From Moniliella sp. 'wahieum' (taxonomy: Eukaryota > Basidiomycota > Moniliellomycetes > Moniliellales > Moniliellaceae), in contig RSEE01000030.1 of NCBI GenBank assembly GCA_003971905.1, forward strand, positions 196,001-260,000: 64,000 bases of DNA. The letters run 5' to 3'. The notes under the pieces are model-generated. The model searched no databases and had not been told where the DNA came from. It worked only from the letters and a program-made list of their open reading frames with translations. Position numbers and translations under genes: made by a program. Positions 46,901 to 57,062 of this stretch are shown in pieces. Positions within the stretch are counted from its first letter, which is position 1. Every line of letters begins with the position of its first letter.

Positions 46901-47213
46901 TTTTTCCGCGCGCTCTCCTCGCGCCCCGGGGCGGAAGGTGCTGTGGGAAGCGACGCAGGCCCTGGGGCGAGTTGACCACCAAGTTTGCTGGCAACTTTGG
47001 TATTAGCCGTCTGGTTGAATCCTCGTTTGATACACTTACTACCGAGGAAGAGGCCACCAGGTCACAGCCTTCTTTGCCAACAAGGACTGCACTCGCTTCA
47101 CCATGGCCCTGGGCCAAGGCCTCGAGTCGGTTCGCACGCGCGCTGCTTGGCTCACCCGCTCGCGGGATAATGTCAAGGTTTGGCTGGAGCAGAACGGATA
47201 CCTGTCTAGCTGA
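43967..47213 (+). CDS. APE2: M1 zinc aminopeptidase (APE2/AAP1 type)
   Basis: This is a puromycin-sensitive-type metallopeptidase that removes N-terminal residues. A ~100-residue Pro/Ala/Arg-rich leader, likely a mitochondrial or secretory presequence, precedes WLRLPRHIRPAHYDLIVKSD. The family motif GAMENFGLITG and the zinc site VQSHECSHQWFGNITTME are present, and the third ligand Glu lies in LQEGYARW after an intron (45451-45508, GTACGT, branch TCTAAC, CAG). The helical C-terminus ends with VRTRAAWLTRSRDNVKVWLE and NGYLSS. A second intron is likely at 46534-46589. The frame shifts often; just after intron 1 single missing bases in TT and GGG runs turn LWLQEGYARWVGEVI into stops. Start at ATG 43967. 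About 1,000 aa including the leader; APE2-type enzymes are about 860-950. Confidence 0.92.
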
Positions 47214-47445
47214 TCCATTCCCAGCATCTACACAACTGCCCCTCTCCAATGCATGGCGTGCGGGAAGAAAACGTCATTTGATGTAGTCGCTCCAGCTAAG
47301 GGCGAGAGGGGAGAACCGAAACACAGGGTGCGTGCGTGAGAGGAGGTAGGCGCCTACGAAAGGGAAACCGGATTGCTTGCCAGAGAAGATAGAGGAACAT
47401 GACTACGAAAACTGGTAACATGACCAGGGTAAACGTCGTCCCTCT
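47214..47445. other. Convergent 3' flanks of aminopeptidase and SKP1
   Basis: The two genes converge here. No hairpin or gene is seen. Confidence 0.6.
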
Positions 47446-48141
47446 CTAGCGGTCCTCAGCCCACTCGTTTTCTTTGCGCACCTGCGCCTCTTCCTCTGGC
47501 GTAAAGTCATTCTGAATGTTGAACACCTTGCGAATCTCCTCCACGCTCTTTCCTTTGATCATAAGAGCGACCGTGATGCAGCCCGCATCAAGGAGGGCGC
47601 GAATGTCGAGATAGTTGGCTGCCATAATGATCTCACACAGCATCTCCTGGTCCACGTTGAGGAACTTCTTGTCCCACTCGTTCACCTCGGGTGCCGCCTT
47701 GCGCGCCTCATCAGTCTCGTCCGACGAGGGGAGTGGGTCCTTGCGGTGGTGCTCACAGTACTCTAGCACCTAGTCACAGAAAGCACAGCATCAACACCTA
47801 CACATATCGCGGCCAAGTAGCCAGAGAGTGCGTACCTTTTCAGTACAGGGGCTGTGACATTCGGCAACGGGATAGGGAGGTCCGTCTCGCCAAGGTCTGA
47901 TCAAGCCAAGGGCAAAGAGGTCAGCAATTGAGGTTTAATTGGGGCTTAAGTTTGATATTGAAGTCCAGCGGTCAATGACCAGGGAACTCAGGGGCCGGGA
48001 TGGGGAGGGTGAGGGAGCACCAGGACTGAGAGTGATCGATGAACAGACATACCCTCAGCATCTGCTTGATGAGCCCAGACCGCTCGCCACGTCGCGGGCG
48101 ACGTCGAACGTCTCGTTGTCGGCAGTGGTGAGTTTGACCAT
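47446..48141 (-). CDS. SKP1: SKP1 subunit of SCF ubiquitin ligase
   Basis: SKP1 links cullin CUL1 to F-box proteins and also serves the kinetochore. Exon 1 (48141-48053) reads [19 protein letters not shown] then GLIKQML; exon 2 (47896-47836) [20 protein letters not shown]; exon 3 (47769-47446) [55 protein letters not shown], and the invariant end [20 protein letters not shown]. Introns have GTATGT and GTACGC donors. Total about 160 residues, as usual. Exon 1 needs one more G in a GG run (about 48090) for the normal [10 protein letters not shown], and one more G before the donor to join exon 2 in phase; both fit homopolymer undercalls, since SKP1 is essential. Confidence 0.95.
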
Positions 48142-49205
48142 GGTGGCTGGAAGGGCAGGGAAAGGGGTGGTGGGAGGGGGAGGGCAAGGCATTCACGCGG
48201 CGCGGGTGGGGTAACGCCTTATTCCGCCGACGGGCGGAAGAGGAGGCCATGCCGAAGCGTAACCCTAGTGTCGAGTGAGCAGAGGGTGTGATCGATGACA
48301 GGAGCCGGCCACGCAGCCACAGCAGCGGGGGCTGCCCGGCCTGCGCGTATAGTTGGCAGGGGCGGGGCTTGGGGGCAGTATGCCCAGTAGGAGAGACGGT
48401 GGCGCAGGCTGCTGTTGTCGATTGGCCAACTGAGGAGGACACCGAGCAATGCCGTGGGTACACAGAGCTCATTTGGACTGTGGGCGGGCCAACGCCACTG
48501 CTACACAGCTTAGACCTCGCTTACGCCTCGCTACCGCGGGGTGAACGCATCCGTCGAGCTGTGTGCCCCTGTGCAGAGCGCACGCAAGACGGTCGAATTA
48601 ATGATCGACGCTGAGCGCAACGTAGAGCCTCAGGCTGGCGGAGTGCTGGGCCTCAGCGCCTCAGCGCTGAGCGAATGTACGTTGGACTTGCAGCAGCAGG
48701 GTAGCCGGTAGCCGGTATAGCGCAGGTACTCTCGCGCGCAAATGAGGTTATCGATATCTCGATTGCCGATTAATGACAGCTGTGGCGAAGGCCTCTGTTG
48801 CCCGCGCACGCCCACCTTGTAAGCGTCTCGCATCTTTTGAACTCAGCCGCATGGGCCTCCGTGCGACTGCTAGCAGCTTCGTCAGTCCGGGGGCGCCGGG
48901 TACCCAAGCATGAGCAGCTGCATCGAAAGAGCTGCAGTCGACTAGGAGAACTGCTATAGTACAGCCCGGCAAAATCCAGTCAGCCTCGGCAAGCCCTGTC
49001 CCCCCTTATTGTTCCGCCATCATCGTACCTCGCATCCTCCCCGCTCTCAGACAATAGCCAAGCCATCTTCTTTCCGGCCTTCTCTTCACGCGGCCCAGCT
49101 CCGCAAGGCCTCGGGGCAGTGCGAATGCGCAGCCCTCGCGTCGAGCCGGACGCGCGCAGCCAGCCACTAGTCACTGTCTCGCTGCTGGGCCACAAGGTGA
49201 CATAT
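48142..49205. other. Divergent spacer between SKP1 and the kinase
   Basis: No gene is seen in about 1 kb. Short direct repeats GTAGCCG (48701-48714) and CAGCGCCT/CAGCGCTG (48656-48671) resemble the heptamer arrays but do not follow the same register exactly. ATATAT lies at 49203, by the presumed kinase start. Confidence 0.45.
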
Positions 49206-52200
49206 ATGTCCGACGCGTCGGATCACCCCACCAACCAACCAGCCAACCCACTTCTCTCGCCACCACCGCCAAACAGCCGTAACCTACTACACTATGACGT
49301 TTACACCATTCAACCCCCGCGGCGCCCATCAGCACCAACACCCTCGGCTCAGACGGCCCCCTCAACCGTCTCGAATGCCCGCCGCACCTCCCTGCTCATC
49401 CTCGGTCGTCGTCCAAGTTTAACGCCCAAGCAGCAACCATCTGCCACTGCACCCGCGTCGACGCGGACACTGCCTACCGCATCTGCGTCTCCATCCGCAT
49501 CCCCATCCGCATGCTCCCACCCCCCATTGGTATCCCATACATCCCTCTACCTCCCCCTCCTCTCCGCCCGAACTATCATCAATAGCGCCCTCCGTGCCCA
49601 TGTCCGGCGCGTCTGCCGGGCCTCTGATCCGTCCCGTCCTACCTCAAGTCCAGGCCAGTCGCCGCCCGCCCCACCACCAACGGTTTGCCCAACACGCCCG
49701 CTAACCACGGCCGCATATCGGCTTCTCCTGCTGGTTGCGACCACCTCATCCATCGCCACCAAGCCAGAACCTACCAATGCGCATCCTACCTCACATTCCC
49801 ATTCTGCTTCTTCCCGGGCCGACCAAACTGCTACTTGGTCGACAACCAGCTCGGCGACCGCGCGTTCCAAGCCGACTACCGGTCCAGCGAAAAGAAACGC
49901 GAGTTCAATGACCCCCGCTGGTAGGGCCGTGGAAGATTGGCGCGCTAATCGGGACTGGTGCGAGTGGTACGTGGTAGCAGGTGTACAGTGAGGATGCTCC
50001 CCAGTGACACACAACTGACCTGCCTCTCTTGCTCTCTTATCAGGTCATGTTCGCTTGGTCCACCATGTCAAGACGGGAGTCAAGGCTGCTGTCAAGGTCA
50101 TCCCACGGCACCAGTTGGCCACCAAGCTGGCCGCCAGCGGGTCCGGGCCTGAGGTTCAGAAGCGCCTTCAGAAGATGGAAATTGGCATTGAGCGAGAGAT
50201 TATCGTAATGCGTCTGATCAAGCACGATAATCGCTGTCTTTGATTGATGTGTATGAGAACGAGAAGGTACTGTACCTCATTATGGAGTACGTCGAGGGGG
50301 GTGAGTTGTTTGACCACCTTGTTGCCTCTGGCCGCCTTCACGTCGACACAGCTCGAGACTACTTTCGCCAGATTATGTTTGGTGTCGACCATTGCCATTC
50401 GTTCAACATCTGTCATCGAGATCTGAAGCCTGAAAACCTGTTGCTCTCAAAGGATAAGTGTCAAGTCAAAATCGCCGATTTTGGCATGGCAGCTCTGCAG
50501 CATTCAGGACGCATGCTGGAAACGTCATGTGGCAGTCCCCACTATGCCTCGCCGGAAATTGTGAGCGGCAAGCGCTACGTGGGTACAGCTACCGACATTG
50601 GTCCTGTGGGATCATCCTCTTCGCCCTCCTCTATGGCCGATTGCCGTTTGATGACCCCAACACAAGTTCTCTCCTTCGAAAGGTCAATCCGGTACTTCGA
50701 ATTCCCCCCTTATCCCCTGACGAAGCTGGGAAGGACCTAATCCGTCGTATGCTCGTGGTTGACCCGCGGAAGCGGTATACGATGGCGGAGATCTTTCATC
50801 ATCCATGGTTTACCAACTATGGACGTTTATCGTCTACCAACCCAGTGTCTGTTGTAACAGACCAAAGTCCAATTGAATGTCCCTTGCTTTGGGAGGAGGA
50901 TGACATCTTTCGTGGCCTCACCTACCTCTTCCAAGGGTACAGTGAGAGAAACTCCAAGCCGAGTTGTTCGCCCGATGACACACAGCCGAAGCGCCTCTAC
51001 CGTCTTTTACTCAAAGATCAGCTTGCGGCCGAAGAGGAGGAAGATGAGGACGAAGGAGAAGACACTGTCACTACATTCTCCAATGGATCAACGGACGTTC
51101 CAGCAGCTGGTCTGTCTCCATCAAGTGACTCGACCCGCACATCCAAAGCTCTTAGCTCTCCTTTGACTTCCTATACACTGATCCATCACCTGGCGCCAGC
51201 CCCCTACCCCTACCCACGACCTAAAGACCAATAAGCTGGCCGATTCCACCGCCAGTGGCAAGGGGATACCACTGCCACGTACGGGCCTTCTCAAGGAGCT
51301 GATGTACTAGGGGCGGAAGCTTTAGCATCGCTGCAGACCTACACCATGCGCCAAACCCACGGACGTACGCATTCCTTTGCTACCTCACCCCCCGTTTCCC
51401 CTTCGGCTGCATTGGCTCTAGAACAAACGGGCTACGCCCATCACCGTCCCGCTTTCCCCCAAGTCCACCTGCCCATCCATCTCCTCTGGTTCTGTTCCAG
51501 TTCGATTATGGAACGTCCTCCTTTCCTTAGCCGTCCGCCCATCCCGCCTACTTTCATGCGAGAAAGAGGCGCAGTCCTCGCTCCCAGTTCCGCAAAGACC
51601 GCTAACGCGATCCCCGCTCAATATACCGTCCCTCAAGTAGGGGACAGCGCGGCGGCGCAGCTTTTCTTCAAGGAAGTAGCAGCGGAGCTCGCCCTGATCC
51701 GTGCCGAGGGTGGCAACTCCAAATGTGCCAATGGTCTTCCATCTGGCGTTGAGAAGACACAAAGCGTGGGTTCCTGTTCCACATTGGGTCGAACCCGCCA
51801 ATCTTCGCACCCCGGTACCCCCTTGGCGCAGACGTCTGCCCCACCGCAAGCGGCTGCCCCCCCGACTGTTGCGCCATCCAGTCTAATGGCCAAACCCTCA
51901 CTTTCGGCCCCATTGATTCTACCTTATCGGCTCCTTCCACTCCAGCAAAGGGCGCGTTGCGCTTACCTAGCTCTAGTCGGCGGGCCTCCCTGAGCAGCAC
52001 AACTAACTGGGTTCGGTCCGGTGCCATCACGCCTCGAAGTGACCAATTCCAAGATGCGGACGAGGACGAGCCGGAGGCAGAAAATCAGGATGGGTTGGCC
52101 GAGACCGGATCCTTGGCCCCCTCGGTTCCCTCGGCCTTTCCTCCTACCCCCAGATCGGTCACCCCCGTATCCCATGGTAGGACCAGTGCCCTGGCCGCGT

Positions 52201-53516
52201 TGAAACCCAGCCACTTGCCCCTCCACTCCCCGTCTCCTCCCACTGCCCAGAGCATCGGAGCGCTACCAACAGTTCTGGCGCTCTGCCCCCCGCTGGCTTG
52301 GTTCCTTGGCCCCTTGGATCGACGCCCAGCCCTGGAGTGGATGGCAAGCCCAGCGGAGGCGGGGTGCGAGACACCATGTTGCCTTTTGCCAAGCCTCCCA
52401 TCCGCCACATCTCTGCTCCTTTGCGCAAGGCCTCCGCACCCGAGCTGCCCCTGAGCCAGCGCCCTGGCTTGCCATCTGCCCCTCCACCCATCGCGCGGAT
52501 TTTCTTCCCGCGCCTGACGGGGCGGTTCAGTACGTTGGCAGCTGGCCCTTCTATTGGCAGTCCTACCCTCATCAGCCCCACACCCGACCTGTCCACCCGC
52601 ACAGGCTCTGGAACGACGGTTCCTACCCCCACTTTCCAGGGGGGCTCATTGGGTCGTGCCACGGGCATGAGCGCATTGGCCAACGCCTTGGGTTTGGATC
52701 GACCGGCTGGCCAACCAACTCCACTGCTTGTGCAGCCGCCGTGCCGGAAAAACCGACCTACCCTTTCGCCGGTCCAGCCCTGTCCGGCCCCGGCGACCGA
52801 CGTGGTCCCCATGCCCGCAGCGAGGGGCAAGACGGGCGAGTGCGAGTGCAGCTTCAGAGCCCAAAAAGGAGCAGGGGACAAAACCTATGTCCCAACCTAG
52901 TCCTCCCGGCTGCACGACCGCAGCCCCCGTGCCACCCGGGCCGTCGCGCACAGCTGGGTTGGCCTTGCGCGTCGCTGGCACAAAAATAAGGACGCCGATC
53001 AAGCCCAGGACCGGGAGGGTCCGATTCCTCTGTTGCGCTGGGGACCAACGCGTCGCTTGACACCGAGGGGGTGAACGCGGCGATCCCACCTCCCCGCCGG
53101 GCCTCCTGGTTTGGCACCATCTTTAATTCGAAACCGTCCGTCTACACCCTATACTCGTCTGCTGCCTTGCTGCCAACCCAACAAACGTTGGTGACGCTCG
53201 TTTCCCAGCTGGCACGGACGCTCACAGGCCCGAAAATGCGAGTGCGGCAGGTACCCGGTGGTACGGCTGAAGGGCACGGCGACCCAAGCGCGCAAGTCGT
53301 CCGCTTCCGTGTGGAACTGGCCGAGTTGAGTCAAAGGGGGGAAACAGTTTCGTCAGCGAAAGAGGTGGGAGCCAGGCACCCTCTGGCGCGCTGGTACGGA
53401 TCCGACTGCTGCACGAACGTGGGTCACATGCTACGCTCAAATCGGTTCATGGAGCGTTGAAGGAACGGTGGACGCTATTGCGCCCCGGCGATCTCGCACC
53501 TTCTCAGCTCGGATGA
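49206..53516 (+). CDS. HSL1/GIN4-type CAMK protein kinase
   Basis: This Nim1-related kinase family links septins and bud-neck morphogenesis to Swe1/Wee1 control. The glycine loop [20 protein letters not shown] spans an intron (49967-50043). Kinase motifs are [79 protein letters not shown] and [20 protein letters not shown], ending at HHPWF. A ~700-residue Ser/Pro-rich tail follows, then a C-terminal block with [18 protein letters not shown] and [18 protein letters not shown], typical of the HSL1 end. The frame shifts several times; before the glycine loop one G is missing from a GGG run. The N-terminus is Pro/Ser/Thr-rich and the ATG at 49206 is a guess. About 1,400 aa fits basidiomycete HSL1 or CDR2-like kinases. 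Confidence 0.88.
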
Positions 53517-54426
53517 AGCTTGAGAAGAGCGGATTGAGCGTGTTGGATATGTACCGTTTTTTGATGTGTTTGCTTTGTGTTCTCTTATTCCCGTTTCGGC
53601 TTGCCATCCCTCCCTTCAGTGAATATGCATCCGAGACCAGTTGGGGGAGGAGGGTCGCGGTTTTTGTTTGTTTGTTTTTGTTCTTTTGGTGTTACAGTAC
53701 TGTTGTGTTATGAATATGGACTTGTGTAAATTTTCACCGTAGGACCATCTTCATCTTGGAGGGATATGCTCAGTTTAACCCAGACTCGGTTCACGCCCCT
53801 CGTTCAAATCCCATCTTAGGGTATGATGAGGTGCGTTTTTCGGCTTCGACGACGAACCTAGTAGAACCCCGCGGGTATTAGTAAGAAAAGGACGCTGTGG
53901 GTGCTGAAGTGCCGACCGGTGGCATGATGGTCAGGTATGTTGGCCGTATATATACAACAAAAGGGGCGCCACGAGTCCCATGACGTATTCACCGACGACC
54001 CCACACAACAGTACTTCATTGAAGTGCAAAACTCTTTTCTCTACATGCACTTTGGATTTTCGGGTTTGTGTGAGGTGTCTGAGTGTGGAGAGCGGAGACG
54101 CGAGCGATTGAGCATGTCGACTGTAAAAGAAGAGAGGGATGATCAAAGACCGACGAGAGCGAAGAGGTTGTCGAAAGAACTTTTATTGCTCCGATATTCG
54201 ATGAGGAGAAAGCTGAAAAAAGGAACTTTGGGGTGGTAGATGAAGCACGGAGACAGCAGGCGCTGGTGCCGGTACATGGGGACGGTCTACAGATGGAGAC
54301 ATAACTCTTCCCTGTTACACGTACCAGCAGAACTCGATAAACTGTTACCAGTTTGTGCGTAGGGTTTGTCGGGAGGATGGGCGCCTGCCACTACCTGATC
54401 CTTAGACTGGTGGTTCTCTGTCAAAA
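53517..54426. other. Intergenic between kinase and tRNA-Ile
   Basis: A T/G-rich stretch (53660-53730) probably holds the kinase 3' end. A B-box-like GTTCAAATCCC at 53804 lacks a matching A box or stem, so no tRNA is called. No gene is seen. Confidence 0.5.
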
Positions 54427-54533
54427 TTCCCCGTAGCTCAATTGGTCAGAGTTTGATGCTTATATCATGCTGTATTCAGTGGCTGGATAGGCGGTGTACT
54501 TCACGGTTCCGAGTTCGAGCCTCGGCGGGGAAA
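54427..54533 (+). tRNA. tRNA-Ile(UAU) with intron
   Basis: The acceptor stem TTCCCCG (54427) pairs with CGGGGAA (54526-54532), followed by discriminator A. The D arm is GCTC-AATTGGTCA-GAGT and the T arm CCGAG-TTCGAGC-CTCGG, so the A and B boxes are both good. The anticodon stem TGATG is followed by CT-TAT-A, giving anticodon UAU. A 33-nt intron (54465-54497) sits after position 37. The 3' anticodon strand CTTCA has one mismatch with the 5' strand, perhaps a base error. Fungal tRNA-Ile(UAU) commonly has an intron. Confidence 0.88.
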
Positions 54534-54538
54534 TTTTT
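54534..54538 (+). terminator. Pol III terminator of tRNA-Ile
   Basis: Five T residues follow the discriminator base directly. Confidence 0.8.
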
Positions 54539-54729
54539 CCTTGTACCCGCCGCTCCTTTTTGGTGCAGCGAGCGGACGCATCGCAACACTAGCCCGCTTA
54601 CCGCACTGGACGGTGGCGACTGGGGCGGAATTAGCTAGGGGCCCAGTCCGCCCGTTGGATAAAATACGGGTATCCCAGCCCCTCTGGTACCCAACTGACG
54701 CAGCCCCTTAGCCCACCACCCCCATTGCC

Positions 54730-55869
54730 ATGTACCGCGGCGTGTCTCTCGAGAACGATTCGGTCACATTCCGCGACAAGGATGCTGCGGCTGTACGCAA
54801 GCTCGCTGGAACGGGCCAACTGCCCGAGTGTTATGCTCGCAAGGTGACCATCTCCAAGGTCAACCTCGACTCGATCCGGCCTTGGGCGACCGAACGCCTA
54901 GCCGAGCTAACTGGCATCGAGGACGATGTGGTGGTAGAGTATGTCATGTCCATGCTCGAAGGCGCAGAGGATGCCAAGCCTGATCCGCGCAAACTCCATG
55001 TGGCCATCCAGGGCTTTCTTGGCGACCAGACGCCGGCGTTTATGCAGAGCCTGTGGGAATTGCTACTGGAATCGCAAGACGCTGTGGGAGGGATTGCACC
55101 TTCGCTCGTGGAAGCCAAGAAAGCCGAGATTCGTGCGGCGGCGCAGCGGAGTCGGACCATGTTAGGATCGGCCAGCTCGGGGAGGGCGCACGGGTCGAGT
55201 GCGCCCGTGTCCGCCTGGCGCTCCGACCGGCCCCCTCCTCCAGACCACTTTGAACGTAGCCGACGCGGCGACTGGACCGGCCCAGGTCGGCGTGGTGACC
55301 GCAACCAGTTTACCGATCGAAATGGAAATGTAACGGCACGTACCTCGGACTCGGGATGGGGTGCACGAGCCATGCGTCATCGAGTGGAAGATCGTCCATC
55401 GCCTCGCGACGAGCCGGCGCGTCGTTCGCCTCGCTCCCATCGTCTGGAGGATGGTTCACGGCAGGATGCGGACCAATGGGAGAGGCGGTCTAGGGATCGG
55501 AGCGATCGGTATCGATCTTCCGATCAGGACTCGGATGTTCGTCGGAGAGCATATGACTCAGACCGTTCCCCTCGCAGGTCCGATCGCCGCTCTCACCACT
55601 CTGATGAACGGCGTGAGCGAGAGGGGCACAGGAGGTCTTACCATGCTCATCGCTCTCACCATTCTCACCGTCACCGCAGCTCCAGTCCGCGCCGGGAACG
55701 AAGCCCGCCTCCCAAATCCCCTACGGGTGAGGAAGAAGGGAGGCACCCTCGCTATCCTTCGCGTGCCTCCCCACGCCCTTCCCGTCGAGCTCACTCTCCA
55801 CGTCGCTCCGACACACCCGAGTACCGGATTGGAGATGCGCGCTCTACGACTCCTGTCTATGACCGATGA
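54730..55869 (+). CDS. PWI-domain SR splicing protein (SRRM1/SRm160-like)
   Basis: SRRM1-type proteins are splicing coactivators that bind RNA through a PWI domain and bridge factors through RS repeats. Residues ~30-135 form the PWI domain: LPECYARKVTISKVNLDSI, Pro51-Trp52, AELTGIEDDVVVEYVMSML, then the family C-half FLGDQTPAFMQSLWELLLES and AGI-type GGIAPSLVEAKKAEIR. The remaining ~240 residues are Arg/Ser/Asp/His-rich with RSDRRSHHSDERRERE and SSSPRRERSPPPKSPT. The frame is intact for all 379 codons with a clear ATG at 54730. It lies between two tRNA genes on the same strand, and its 3' flank holds a 43-bp duplication. Confidence 0.92.
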   Translation: MYRGVSLENDSVTFRDKDAAAVRKLAGTGQLPECYARKVTISKVNLDSIRPWATERLAELTGIEDDVVVEYVMSMLEGAEDAKPDPRKLHVAIQGFLGDQTPAFMQSLWELLLESQDAVGGIAPSLVEAKKAEIRAAAQRSRTMLGSASSGRAHGSSAPVSAWRSDRPPPPDHFERSRRGDWTGPGRRGDRNQFTDRNGNVTARTSDSGWGARAMRHRVEDRPSPRDEPARRSPRSHRLEDGSRQDADQWERRSRDRSDRYRSSDQDSDVRRRAYDSDRSPRRSDRRSHHSDERREREGHRRSYHAHRSHHSHRHRSSSPRRERSPPPKSPTGEEEGRHPRYPSRASPRPSRRAHSPRRSDTPEYRIGDARSTTPVYDR

Positions 55870-55905
55870 TTGCCATTGATTCGGTCAATGTGCACCGTGT
55901 ACAAA

Positions 55906-55991
55906 ATGCTTTATTATGTGGCACACCACACTGAACAAAATGCAAGATATGCTTTATTATGTGGCACACCACACTGAACAAAATGCAAGAT
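55906..55991. repeat. Perfect 43-bp tandem duplication
   Basis: Copies 55906-55948 and 55949-55991 are identical and begin ATGCTTTATTATGTGGCA. They lie in the 3' flank of the PWI gene and duplicate an A/T-rich stretch that may carry 3'-end signals. Identity implies a recent event. Confidence 0.95.
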
Positions 55992-56274
55992 AGGATGACG
56001 ATGATGCAGATGATGTTTAAGGAGAAACGGGGGGTTGGTGCCAACAAGCAGCACACGCCGGATCAGTGGCCCGTTTAGACGCAGCGCTTTGTGTCCCAGT
56101 CTTAAACTCTGCAAATGATATGAATGCGAGAGACGTATCGTGCAGCTCATGCTCTCTTTTATGCTGAACAGTATCGATTCTGAATGGGAGTATCCAACAT
56201 CAAATCTGTTGGAAGAAGAGGATCCATGTATGTCATCCAATACTGCTGGATCATTACGGGGTTGCGTACCACAA
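55992..56274. other. Spacer between PWI gene and tRNA-Arg
   Basis: No gene or regulatory element is recognised. Confidence 0.5.
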
Positions 56275-56355
56275 GGACGGCTGGCGCAATGGTAGCGCGT
56301 CTGACTACGACTGGTTGTAATCAGGAGGTTGCAGGTTCGACCCCTGCGTCGTTCG
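56275..56355 (+). tRNA. tRNA-Arg(ACG) with 9-nt intron
   Basis: The acceptor GGACGGC (56275) pairs with GTCGTTC (56348-56354) using G-U pairs, with discriminator G. The D arm is GCGC-AATGGTA-GCGC and the T arm GCAGG-TTCGACC-CCTGC. The anticodon stem TCTGA pairs with TCAGG. The 16-nt loop reads CT-ACG-A, then nine bases (56311-56319), then A, which gives anticodon ACG with a very short intron at the canonical site. A reading as tRNA-Thr(UGU), from the TTGTAA at the loop's end, needs a non-canonical intron position and is less likely. Confidence 0.78.
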
Positions 56356-56375
56356 ACCCGACAAGGGCGTCCTTC

Positions 56376-56382
56376 TTTTTTT
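56376..56382 (+). terminator. Pol III terminator of tRNA-Arg
   Basis: A run of seven T residues lies 20 bases past the discriminator. Confidence 0.75.
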
Positions 56383-56474
56383 CGTGTTTTTCCTAATTGA
56401 AAAAAAACCAGTGAGTCACTATCGCGTCCAACTGGCCGCCATGTTCTATTTATCCCGCCGGATTGGGCCACACC

Positions 56475-57062
56475 ATGAGTGCCAGTCAATGGCTGGCGGC
56501 TTTTGCACATCAACCACTCTCGAAGAATTCGACGGCCATGACGAGCGCTCTTCCCATTATCGTCCGCCCAGCGACCGAGGCGGATCTTCCTCAACTCCTT
56601 GCCATCCACAACCATGCGATTGTGACCTCCACTGCACTGTATGACCTGGAGCCGGTCGATTTGGCCAATCGACAAGCTTGGTTTGCCAGCCGCGTCGAAG
56701 CGGGCCAGCCAATCCTGGTCGCCTGTCCCCCCGACGACGAGAAGGACGTGCTGGGGTATGCGACGTACGGACCTTTCTGCAGTAAGGCCGGGTACGCCTA
56801 CACGGCCGAACACAGTGTTTATGTTCGCTCTGACGCCCAGGGCCGTCGGGTAGGCTCGACGTTGCTCCGAGCGCTCCTCCAGGCGGCTGATGCCAACCAG
56901 ATCCATACCCTTGTGGCTCGGATTGATGCGAAGAACCAAACGTCGCTCACGTTGCATGATCGGTTTGGCTTTGTCCGGGTGGGCACACTACGCCAGGCCG
57001 GACGCAAGTTTGATCAGTGGCTCGATGTGGTCCTGGTTCAGCGTATGGCCCCGGCACCCTAG
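56475..57062 (+). CDS. GNAT acetyltransferase, phosphinothricin-acetyltransferase type
   Basis: This enzyme transfers acetyl from acetyl-CoA to a small amine, as bacterial PAT/Bar and YwnH do. The 195-residue frame is intact. PIIVRPATEADLPQLLAIHN is strand 1 and helix 1; QPILVACPPDDEKDVLGYAT strands 2-4; EHSVYVRSDAQGRRVGSTLL carries motif A with the acyl-CoA pyrophosphate loop (Gln122, Gly123, Arg124, Gly127), close to the PAT pattern; LHDRFGFVRVGTLRQAGRKF the C-terminal half with the usual Tyr replaced by Asp-Arg; and WLDVVLVQR the last strand. The ATG at 56475 is used; ATG 56538 (MTSALPIIVRP) fits the bacterial length better, leaving a short extension. The substrate is unknown. The family is common in bacteria and scattered in fungi, so past transfer is possible. 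Confidence 0.88.
   Translation: MSASQWLAAFAHQPLSKNSTAMTSALPIIVRPATEADLPQLLAIHNHAIVTSTALYDLEPVDLANRQAWFASRVEAGQPILVACPPDDEKDVLGYATYGPFCSKAGYAYTAEHSVYVRSDAQGRRVGSTLLRALLQAADANQIHTLVARIDAKNQTSLTLHDRFGFVRVGTLRQAGRKFDQWLDVVLVQRMAPAP

Noticed and set aside
954-53516. Programmed ribosomal frameshifting as the cause of the many frame changes
   Set aside because: The shifts occur in many unrelated genes at different short runs, with no slippery heptamer or shared downstream structure, and some sit in exons of essential genes. Base loss in the sequence is simpler.
53790-53830. B-box-like GTTCAAATCCC suggesting a tRNA
   Set aside because: No T stem, D arm or acceptor pairing is found around it.
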